A model generated the notes under the pieces. It searched no databases and was not told where the DNA came from. It was given only the letters and a program-made list of their open reading frames with translations. Below are positions 5,723-10,983 of a stretch of DNA of 10,983 nucleotides, piece after piece (the stretch's first letter is position 1; each line of letters begins with the position of its first letter). Both the position numbers and the translations under genes were made by a program. Origin of the DNA: Candidatus Krumholzibacteriia bacterium (GTDB lineage Bacteria > Krumholzibacteriota > Krumholzibacteriia > LZORAL124-64-63); the NCBI GenBank assembly GCA_016744275.1, contig JADGEP010000095.1, forward strand, positions 1 to 10,983, given 5' to 3'.

Positions 5723-6001
5723 ACTATTACGTTGATTCGGGATGGGTAGACGGCCTTTGGAGCCGTTCCCCGAACAACGGATCCAAGCAGAGGTCCGCCC
5801 TCTCACCGTAGCTGGCCCAGGATTTCCGGATTTTATGCGGAATCCCCCGAGGCCCAGAGCGGTTTTAACCCGGTAGCATGCGCGCATTGAAGTCCAGGTG
5901 GACTTCGCGGGCGTCTTCCTTGGCGGACCATCGTGTCCGCCGTTTTTTGTGCCGTGGACCGTGTTTGGTTCAATTTTTGGTTCCTTCAGGAGGTAGGGCT
6001 T
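5723..6001 (+). promoter_or_regulatory. Structured infC leader with attenuator-like alternative pairings
   Basis: Elements in order: (1) helix CGTTG-A-TTCGGG (5730-5741) with CCCGAACAACG (5769-5779), one bulged A, topped by ACGGC/GCCGT (5750-5754, 5762-5766). (2) A small hairpin AGAGG/CCTCT (5789-5793, 5799-5803). (3) Helix GGATT-T-CCG (5820-5828) with CGGAATCC (5838-5845), extendable by CTGG/CCAG (5812-5815, 5854-5857). (4) A perfect hairpin GAAGTCC-AGGT-GGACTTC (5889-5906). (5) A terminator at 5921-5948. The segment GGTCCGCC (5792-5799) is a perfect complement of GGCGGACC (5922-5929), the terminator's 5' arm, so an antiterminator enclosing elements 3 and 4 is possible. Its use competes with element 2. 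Regulation of infC-rpmI-rplT by L20 through leader termination is known in Bacillus subtilis; any such role here is inference, and I did not recognise the Bacillus leader sequence. Confidence 0.6.
5921..5948 (+). terminator. Intrinsic terminator/attenuator before infC
   Basis: GGCGGAC (5922-5928) pairs perfectly with GTCCGCC (5935-5941) around a 6-nt loop, with a T-G pair at the base, and six Ts follow (5943-5948). The infC ribosome binding site starts only 40 nt later, leaving no visible promoter in between, so infC transcription must pass through it. Confidence 0.85.
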
Positions 6002-6523
6002 ATCAAGGGTAGCAAGGTGACTCGGGTCAACCGGATGATCAGGATTCCCCAGGTGATGGTCGTCGATGAGACAGGGGAGCAGTTGGGCGTCCTCAATACG
6101 CTTGAAGCGATCTCCATTGCCGAGGAGCGAGGACTGGATCTGGTAGAAGTGGCTCCCACCGCCCGTCCGCCCGTATGCAAGATCATGGACTATGGCCGGT
6201 TCAAATACGAACAGGCCAAGAAGGCGAAGAAAGCCAAAGCGGCATCACACACGGTCAAAGTCAAGACGATCCAGTTTCGTCCCAAGACCGATGACCACGA
6301 TTACCAGTTCAAAAAGAAACACATCATCACGTTTCTTGAGCAGGGTAATAAAGTGAAGATTCAGATGCGGTTTCGCGGACGCGAGATCACGCACATGGAT
6401 CTGGCCATGGAGTTTTTGAGCCACCTGGTGGGTGAACTTGAGGAGTATGGAACTCCCGAGTCCCGTCCCCAGCGTGAAGGGCGCCTGATCACTTTTGTGG
6501 TGGCGCCGAACAAGGCAAAGTAA
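6002..6523 (+). CDS. infC: Translation initiation factor IF3, probable AUC start
   Basis: Binds the 30S subunit, prevents 50S joining and rejects initiation at non-standard codons; 173 residues, normal for the family. The N-domain (about 1-63) contains GEQLGVLNTLEAISIAEERG (25-44) and PPVCKIMDYGRFKYE (56-70). A Lys/Ala-rich linker (71-80) follows, then the C-domain with IQFRP (90-94) and RFRGREITHMD (123-133). I place the start at ATC 6002 because AGGAGG (5988-5993) lies 8 nt upstream and IKGSK aligns with the MKGGK start of E. coli IF3. No ATG, GTG or TTG stands at a workable distance. An upstream GTG (5933) lies in the terminator loop. IF3 genes are known to use AUU or AUC starts, which let IF3 repress its own translation. 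Confidence 0.95.
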   Translation: MKGSKVTRVNRMIRIPQVMVVDETGEQLGVLNTLEAISIAEERGLDLVEVAPTARPPVCKIMDYGRFKYEQAKKAKKAKAASHTVKVKTIQFRPKTDDHDYQFKKKHIITFLEQGNKVKIQMRFRGREITHMDLAMEFLSHLVGELEEYGTPESRPQREGRLITFVVAPNKAK

Positions 6524-6527
6524 TCCG

Positions 6528-6581
6528 GCCGTCGGGATTGTTTAACCCGTCGGGATAGTTTAACCCGGCGGGGTTGTTTAA
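6528..6581 (+). repeat. Three tandem 18-nt repeats between infC and rpmI
   Basis: Units occupy 6528-6545, 6546-6563 and 6564-6581, with consensus CCCGTCGGGATTGTTTAA. Unit 2 differs from the consensus at one position, unit 1 at one, and unit 3 at two. Each holds a CCCG/CGGG-type inverted repeat, and unit 3 with its left edge can form AACCC/GGGTT (6562-6566, 6571-6575). They fill most of the 72-nt gap and end 2 nt before the rpmI ribosome binding site. Confidence 0.9.
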
Positions 6582-6595
6582 AGAGAGGCAGAATA

Positions 6596-6802
6596 ATGGG
6601 CAAGGGCAACAAGATGAAGACCAACCGTGCCGCGGCCAAGCGATTCAAGCTGACCGGCAGTGGGAAAGTCAAACGGAACAAGGCCTTCCATGGCCATCTC
6701 TTCACCGCGAAGAGCCCCAAGCGGCTGCGCAACCTGCGTCAGGGGTCGACGGTCGCCAAGAGCGATGAGCGTCGGGCCAAGCGCATGCTGGGCTGCGGTT
6801 AG
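6596..6802 (+). CDS. rpmI: 50S ribosomal protein L35 (bL35)
   Basis: Small basic protein of the large ribosomal subunit; 68 residues, slightly longer than the usual 64-66. The signature NRAAAKRFKLTGSGKVKRNKA (10-30) and KSPKRLRNLRQ (40-50) are present, and it ends SDERRAKRMLGCG. GAGAGG (6583-6588) stands 7 nt before ATG 6596. An internal ATG (MKTNRAAAKR) would also give an acceptable L35, but it has no ribosome binding site. The start codon is in the same frame as infC, with no stop between the infC TAA and this ATG. Confidence 0.96.
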   Translation: MGKGNKMKTNRAAAKRFKLTGSGKVKRNKAFHGHLFTAKSPKRLRNLRQGSTVAKSDERRAKRMLGCG

Positions 6803-6938
6803 AGAATTCTGGACAACTGATCACTGCTCGGGATCATGACTCTCAAGAGTTTGATCTGCTGAGCGTTGGACACGAAAACACACCCCATCCCAAGGCTGAT
6901 GCCGAAGGGTTGTCGCGGGTGAAAGAGGAGGCAATGAG
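6803..6938 (+). other. Long rpmI-rplT spacer with alternative hairpins
   Basis: This 136-nt gap is long for a gene pair that is usually nearly adjacent. GATCA (6832-6836) can pair either with TGATC (6818-6822) or with TGATC (6852-6856). In the second fold CTC/GAG (6840-6842, 6847-6849) sits inside the loop. Only tiny open frames (8 codons or fewer) without good ribosome binding sites occur, and no terminator or promoter stands out. L20 represses the rpmI-rplT unit through mRNA binding in E. coli; whether anything similar happens here cannot be told. Confidence 0.3.
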
Positions 6939-7292
6939 ATGCCAAGAGCAACTAATAATCCTGCCGCTAAAGCGCGCAGGAAAAAATATCTGAAACGGGC
7001 CAAGGGTTTTGTCGCGAGCAAGAGCAAAACCTACCGTCAAGCACGTGAAGCCGTCGACCGCGCGTTGTCCTACGCGTACCGGGATCGCCGCAACAAGAAG
7101 CGCGAATTTCGCCGCTTGTGGATCACTCGCATCAATGCTGCAGCTCGCCTGAACGGTCTGAGCTACAGTCATTTCATGAATGGCTTGAAGAAGGCCGAGA
7201 TCGACATTGATCGCAAGATGCTGGCTGATCTCGCCGTGCACGACTCGCCTGCCTTCGCCAAATTGGCAGAGGCGGCCAAGAGCGCGCTCTAG
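6939..7292 (+). CDS. rplT: 50S ribosomal protein L20 (bL20)
   Basis: Early 23S rRNA-binding assembly protein, and the autoregulator of this operon type in both E. coli and B. subtilis; 117 residues against 118 in E. coli. It shows the long basic N-terminal extension (MPRATNNPAAKARRKKYLKR and onward), AKGFVASKSKTYRQAREAV (21-39), the YRDRRNKKREFRRLWITRIN stretch (47-66) and NGLSYSHFMNGLKKAEIDIDRKML in the globular C-domain. AGGAGG (6926-6931) is 7 nt before ATG 6939. The last codons form part of a possible terminator stem (7269-7339). Confidence 0.97.
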   Translation: MPRATNNPAAKARRKKYLKRAKGFVASKSKTYRQAREAVDRALSYAYRDRRNKKREFRRLWITRINAAARLNGLSYSHFMNGLKKAEIDIDRKMLADLAVHDSPAFAKLAEAAKSAL

Positions 7293-7339
7293 CGGTTCGC
7301 GAGATTCAAGGGGCCGCGCCAGATCCCGCCTCATTTTTT
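7269..7339 (+). terminator. Possible branched terminator spanning the rplT stop codon
   Basis: GAGGCGG (7269-7275) pairs perfectly with CCGCCTC (7326-7332), followed by A and TTTTTT (7334-7339). The 50 nt between include the palindrome AGAGCGCGCTCT (7279-7290), which can form an inner hairpin. A rival pairing, GCGGCC (7272-7277) with GGCCGC (7312-7317), would break the terminator stem. The long loop makes this weaker than a standard terminator. Confidence 0.35.
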
Positions 7340-7356
7340 GATATCCGCAAGGATTG

Positions 7357-7394
7357 GCCACACCGGTCGGGAAGTCTTTCTCGATCGGTCTGGC
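7357..7394 (+). promoter_or_regulatory. 16-bp stem-loop in the pheS leader
   Basis: GCCA (7357-7360) pairs with TGGC (7391-7394). After a C-C mismatch, ACCGGTCGGGAA (7362-7373) pairs with TTCTCGATCGGT (7378-7389), 12 pairs including two G-U, closed by GTCT. The G-U pairs suggest an RNA rather than a DNA structure. No U-tract follows. Confidence 0.5.
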
Positions 7395-7412
7395 TTTCCG
7401 GTTCAACCATCA

Positions 7413-7429
7413 TGCCGGGTTTCCCGGCA
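7413..7429 (+). promoter_or_regulatory. Hairpin abutting the pheS ribosome binding site
   Basis: TGCCGGG (7413-7419) pairs perfectly with CCCGGCA (7423-7429) around a TTT loop. It ends immediately before the AGGGGA Shine-Dalgarno sequence (7431-7436). It has no U-tract and may tune ribosome access or block exonucleases. Confidence 0.45.
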
Positions 7430-7443
7430 GAGGGGATCTCGAT

Positions 7444-8469
7444 ATGAAGGAGACCATCGACCGCCTGCGGTCCGAAGGTAGCGAGCGTATCAAAGCGGCC
7501 GCCACTGCGGCTGATGTAGAAGCTGTCCGAGTGGCGCTTCTGGGCCGCAAAGGTGAAGTCACCCTGCTGCTGCGCGCTCTCAAGGATGTTGCCGCCGATG
7601 ATCGGCCGGCCATGGGTTCGGAGCTCAACCGGCTGAAGGTTGACCTGGGAGATCTGTTGTCGGTCCGCGATCTGGAACTCAGTGGTGGGAGCCGTGGCGA
7701 TGCGGAGTCTTTTGACCTGACCCTGCCTGGCACATCGCCTTCGGCGGTGGGCACTAACCATCCTTTGGTATCGGTTCTCGAATCCATCTGCGACATTTTT
7801 TACGGCATGGGCTTCAGTCGCGGCGACGGGCCGGAAGTGGAATTGGATTATTACAATTTCACAGCGCTGAATTTTCCCGATGACCACCCCGCCCGGGACA
7901 TTCAGGACACCTTCTACATCGATAAAAAAGTGTGTCTGCGAACCCAGACGTCGCCGGTTCAAGTGCGCTATATGGAGCGGATCGAGCCGCCTATTGCCTG
8001 CGTTTTTCCTGGCCGCGTGTACCGCAATGAAACGGCCGATGCGTCTCATAGTGCCGAGTTCTTTCAGATCGAAGGCTTAGTGGTTGACGAGAATATCAGT
8101 ATGGCAGATTTGAAAAACACGGTGGATACGTTCGTAAAGAATTTCTTTGGCGCCGACGAACCTACCCGTTTCCGTCCGCACTATTTTCCTTTCACCGAAC
8201 CATCGGTGGAAGTTGACATGCAATGCATGGTTTGCCGCGGCAAGGGCTGTGGAGTGTGCGGCCAAACGGGCTGGTTGGAAATCATGGGCGCTGGCATGGT
8301 GCATCCCAACGTTTTTAAAGCCGCCGGATATCCGGAAGACAAGTACACGGGCTTCGCCTTTGGCATGGGAATCGATCGCATCGCCATGTTGAAATACGGC
8401 GTCGGTGATATCCGCCTGCTCTACGAAAACGATCTCCGTTTCCTGAACCAATTCCGAGGTGTGCTGTGA
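7444..8469 (+). CDS. pheS: Phenylalanyl-tRNA synthetase, alpha subunit
   Basis: Catalytic alpha subunit of the alpha2-beta2 enzyme charging tRNA-Phe; 341 residues. An N-terminal coiled-coil tRNA-binding arm (1-80) leads to the class II core with HPARDIQDTFYI (148-159), motif 2 around FPGRVYRNETADASHSAEFFQIEG (188-211), FPFTEPSVEVD (248-258), and motif 3 GFAFGMGIDRIAMLKYG (303-319). Four cysteines (C261, C264, C269, C272) precede GWLEIMGAGMVHP, a probable zinc knuckle found in many bacterial PheS proteins. ATG 7444 follows AGGGGA by 7 nt. The frame stays open back to a TTG at 7354, but that extension is unlike PheS N-termini and lies over the leader hairpins. It overlaps pheT by 4 nt. Confidence 0.97.
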   Translation: MKETIDRLRSEGSERIKAAATAADVEAVRVALLGRKGEVTLLLRALKDVAADDRPAMGSELNRLKVDLGDLLSVRDLELSGGSRGDAESFDLTLPGTSPSAVGTNHPLVSVLESICDIFYGMGFSRGDGPEVELDYYNFTALNFPDDHPARDIQDTFYIDKKVCLRTQTSPVQVRYMERIEPPIACVFPGRVYRNETADASHSAEFFQIEGLVVDENISMADLKNTVDTFVKNFFGADEPTRFRPHYFPFTEPSVEVDMQCMVCRGKGCGVCGQTGWLEIMGAGMVHPNVFKAAGYPEDKYTGFAFGMGIDRIAMLKYGVGDIRLLYENDLRFLNQFRGVL

Positions 8470-10922
8470 AAATCAGTCTGGACTGGCTTGGCGAATATGT
8501 GGCCTGGGAAGACTCGCCGGTGGACCTGGCAGCCAAGCTGACCGCAGCCGGCTTGAACGTCGAGGGCATTGAGGAATACAAGCAAACCTACCCCAAAGTC
8601 GTGGTGGCCAAGGTTGTCCATCGGGAGCAACATCCGGATGCGGACAGGCTCAGTCTTTGCCGGGTCGACGACGGCACGGGCGAGCCGGTGCAGGTGGTTT
8701 GCGGAGCGCCCAATGTGCGCGAAGGAATCACGGTGTTGTTTGCCCAGGTGGGCGCTGTCTTGCCGGGCAATTTCAAGATCAAGAAATCGAAAATCCGGGG
8801 CGTGGAAAGCTTCGGCATGATCTGTTCGGCCAGCGAGTTGGAGATCTCCAACGAGAGCGACGGCATCATGGAGCTGGAAACGGATCTGGCGCCGGGCACT
8901 TCGGCCGATGAACTGTACGGTTTTGAGGATACGGTCCTGGACATCGAAGTGACGCCCAACCGACCGGATTGGTTGAGTCACGTTGGAGTTGCGCGGGAAG
9001 TGGCCGCCATCTATGGCACAAAGATGAGCCTGCCGGCGCGGTGGAATTCCCAGCAGAGCGGTGAGAGCCTGGGCGTTAAGGTGCGCATCGAAGACTACCA
9101 GGACTGCCGGCGCTTCACGGCCTTTGGCATTCAGAATGCCGAGCGCGGGCCTTCGCCGAAGTGGATGCAGGACCGACTGCGGGCCATCGGCAGCCGTCCC
9201 ATCAACAACATGGTGGATATCACCAACTACGTGATGTTCGAACTGGGACAGCCCATGCATGCCTATGATCGCGCCAAATTGGCGGGCGGTTCGATCAATA
9301 TCAAGCGGTCCGAAAAGGGATTGAAGGTTGTCACTCTAGATGAGCAGGAGCGTGAGCTGGAGGAAGGCACCCTGTTGATCTGTGACGAGAGTGGGCCCGT
9401 GGGCATCGCAGGTGTGATGGGCCTGGCCAACAGTGAAGTGGGGCCCGATACCACCGAAATTCTGTTGGAAAGTGGATTTTTTGACCCGATGCTGGTGCGA
9501 AAAACCAGTCGTGGCCTGGGCCTGATCAGCGAGGCTTCCTACCGCTTTGAACGCGGAGCAGATTGGGAGATGGTCGTCTTTGCGGCTCACCGCGCCTTGC
9601 ATCTGTTCCAGGAGTTGGCAGCCGCTCGAATCGTGCCCGACTGGGCTGATCGCAGCGATCCGGATTACAAGGCCGCCGAAGATATTCCCTTGCGGGTGTG
9701 GCAGGTCAATCGGCTCATGGGGGCTGAGGTATCGACCGACCAGGCCGCGCAATACCTGCAGGCGCTGGGTCTCAAGGTTCAGCCCATGGGCAACCCCGGA
9801 GCCGCTTCCCGCAATGCGGTTAACATGATGGTCAAGGTGCCGTCTTTTCGGCGAGATTTGCTACAGGAAGTGGATCTCATTGAGGAGATCGTGCGCAGCC
9901 ATGGCCTGGACAATCTCGAAGGCGGGGGCGGATTCCGCGGCAGTGAAGGTGGTGTGCGGGCGGAGAAGGACGACGCCCTGAATCGGGCCCGGGTCTGGTT
10001 CGCTGCCAATGGCTACAACGAAATGGTCACCTCCAGCTTCATGGGGGAAAAGGACCACGATCACCTGGGCATGCCGGCAGAGGACGAACGTCGCGAGACG
10101 ATATCGGTGATCAATCCCCACCACGGTGGAGACACCCGCTTGCGCACGGTATTGCTGCCTTCCCTGTTGGGAGTGGCACGGCGAAACCTGAATGCCGGGG
10201 CCGCGGCTCCGGTGCGGCTTTTCCAGATCAACCGCACCTTTGTCCCGGGTGGCGCGAAACCGGCCGATACGCGGCATGAAGATGAGCAGTTGCTGCCCGA
10301 AGAGCCTCTGTTCCTTCAGTTTGCCGTTGCTGGTTCAAGCGAAACCGGAATTGGCGGCGTGCCGGCTGACCTCTTGGAGATCAAGGGCACCGTTGCGGCG
10401 TTGGCCAGCTTCCTGCGGCTGCCTTTGACCCTGGAAGTGGCGGATGTTGAGCCATGGCTGCAGAGCGGTACGCAGTGGCAGATTCGTGACGGGCAAGGCG
10501 CCTGCGTGGGGACGGCTGGTCGGGTCGAGCCCGCAGTGGCGGAGGCGTTTGAGGTGGAGGTTCCTGTCGCAGTGGTGGAGATCCGTTTGAGCGCAATGTC
10601 GCTGACTCCCGAAGCCATGCGATTCGAGTCATTTGCCCGCTTCCCGGCGGTCAAGCGAGACCTTTCACTCCTGGTCCCCGAGGCTGTTGCCTATGGATCC
10701 ATCGAAGATTTGGTGAACCAGGCTGGCGGGCCACTTTTAGACACGGTGGAACTGTTCGATATCTACCGAGGCAAGGGCGTTCCGGAGGGTTTTGGTGCCT
10801 ATGGAATTCGCTTGAAGTTCCGTTCGGCAAAGGGTAATTTGAAGGGGAAGGCTGTGGACAAGGCCATTGAAAAGCTTGTAGCGGCCTTGAAGGCGGATCT
10901 GAACATCGAACAGAGAGTTTGA
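8466..10922 (+). CDS. pheT: Phenylalanyl-tRNA synthetase, beta subunit
   Basis: Beta subunit of PheRS, which binds and edits tRNA-Phe; 818 residues, within the family range of about 790-830. Order: N-terminal MKISLDWLGEYV; EMAP/tRNA-binding OB fold (about 40-155) with HPDADRLSLCRV (56-67) and VVCGAPNVREG (77-87); VTPNRPDWLSHVGVARE (162-178); B3/B4 editing region (about 210-390) with NNMVDITNYVMFELGQPMHA (247-266) and ISEASYRFERGAD (354-366); B5 (405-480); catalytic-like core (490-710); and the C-terminal FDX-ACB anticodon-recognition domain (724-818) with RFPAVKRDLSLLV (725-737). It starts at GTG 8466, whose GTGA overlaps the pheS stop, with GAGGT (8456-8460) 5 nt upstream. Translational coupling of the two subunits is expected. 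Confidence 0.97.
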   Translation: MKISLDWLGEYVAWEDSPVDLAAKLTAAGLNVEGIEEYKQTYPKVVVAKVVHREQHPDADRLSLCRVDDGTGEPVQVVCGAPNVREGITVLFAQVGAVLPGNFKIKKSKIRGVESFGMICSASELEISNESDGIMELETDLAPGTSADELYGFEDTVLDIEVTPNRPDWLSHVGVAREVAAIYGTKMSLPARWNSQQSGESLGVKVRIEDYQDCRRFTAFGIQNAERGPSPKWMQDRLRAIGSRPINNMVDITNYVMFELGQPMHAYDRAKLAGGSINIKRSEKGLKVVTLDEQERELEEGTLLICDESGPVGIAGVMGLANSEVGPDTTEILLESGFFDPMLVRKTSRGLGLISEASYRFERGADWEMVVFAAHRALHLFQELAAARIVPDWADRSDPDYKAAEDIPLRVWQVNRLMGAEVSTDQAAQYLQALGLKVQPMGNPGAASRNAVNMMVKVPSFRRDLLQEVDLIEEIVRSHGLDNLEGGGGFRGSEGGVRAEKDDALNRARVWFAANGYNEMVTSSFMGEKDHDHLGMPAEDERRETISVINPHHGGDTRLRTVLLPSLLGVARRNLNAGAAAPVRLFQINRTFVPGGAKPADTRHEDEQLLPEEPLFLQFAVAGSSETGIGGVPADLLEIKGTVAALASFLRLPLTLEVADVEPWLQSGTQWQIRDGQGACVGTAGRVEPAVAEAFEVEVPVAVVEIRLSAMSLTPEAMRFESFARFPAVKRDLSLLVPEAVAYGSIEDLVNQAGGPLLDTVELFDIYRGKGVPEGFGAYGIRLKFRSAKGNLKGKAVDKAIEKLVAALKADLNIEQRV

Positions 10923-10941
10923 TACTGCTCTGTCGCGGATT

Positions 10942-10981
10942 TTGCAACGGATTGCAACAACTGAAGAAAATTGCAACAACT
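10942..10981 (+). repeat. Spaced TTGCAAC repeats after pheT
   Basis: TTGCAAC occurs at 10942-10948, 10952-10958 and 10971-10977, that is 10 and 19 nt apart. The last two belong to a 12-nt direct repeat, ATTGCAACAACT (10951-10962 and 10970-10981). The near-helical spacing could suit a DNA-binding protein, but the window ends here. Confidence 0.7.
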
Positions 10982-10983
10982 CA

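Noticed and set aside
5933..6001. GTG start for infC at 5933
   Set aside because: The codon lies in the loop of the terminator hairpin, has no Shine-Dalgarno, and the added residues are unlike IF3.
6836..6922. Tiny open frames in the rpmI-rplT gap (8 and 7 codons)
   Set aside because: They have no good ribosome binding sites and are no longer than expected by chance.
7354..7443. Phe-containing upstream extension of PheS as a pheM-like leader peptide
   Set aside because: It has four Phe codons but no stop before pheS and no spaced ribosome binding site, and it lies over RNA hairpins.

Overview
The window is a housekeeping stretch, all on the + strand, from a Gram-negative-type (diderm) bacterium. 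DnaK carries the segment after residue 75 that Gram-negative DnaKs have and Gram-positive ones lack. The sigma factor is a compact 284-residue RpoD-like protein with no region 1.1, of the size and type seen in Bacteroidota and other FCB-group phyla. The order tRNA-Val, thrS, infC, rpmI, rplT, pheS, pheT is also common in Deltaproteobacteria-like lineages. I would not name a phylum; FCB group or a deep deltaproteobacterial relative is a reasonable guess. Codons are moderately GC-rich throughout, and I see no sign of horizontal transfer, insertion sequences or CRISPR.

Layout. (1) 1-193 is the dnaK promoter region, followed by dnaK (194-2122). (2) 2123-2612 is a 490-nt gap rich in structure: a terminator right behind dnaK, a 51-nt hairpin, a promoter-like box inside an inverted repeat, and further stem-loops. 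(3) A sigma-70 family factor lies at 2613-3467 with a terminator overlapping its stop codon. (4) A separately transcribed tRNA-Val(GAC) at 3581-3659 has a near-consensus promoter, a 13-nt tandem duplication behind it and a strong intrinsic terminator. (5) thrS is at 3794-5713. (6) A 285-nt structured leader leads into infC (6002-6523), then rpmI (6596-6802), rplT (6939-7292), pheS (7444-8469) and pheT (8466-10922, overlapping pheS by 4 nt).

The genes are translation and protein-folding housekeeping: a chaperone, a sigma factor, a tRNA, two aminoacyl-tRNA synthetases (ThrRS and both PheRS subunits), initiation factor IF3 and ribosomal proteins L35 and L20. The most interesting content lies between genes. 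Upstream of infC a perfect terminator (5921-5948) sits too close to infC for another promoter to fit, and its 5' arm can instead pair perfectly over 8 nt with an upstream segment that nearly copies its 3' arm. That is the architecture of a transcription attenuator, possibly read by L20 or IF3. infC itself appears to start at an AUC codon. The infC-rpmI gap holds three tandem 18-nt repeats that remain open in the infC/rpmI reading frame, and the rplT-pheS gap holds competing helices and a 16-bp stem-loop.
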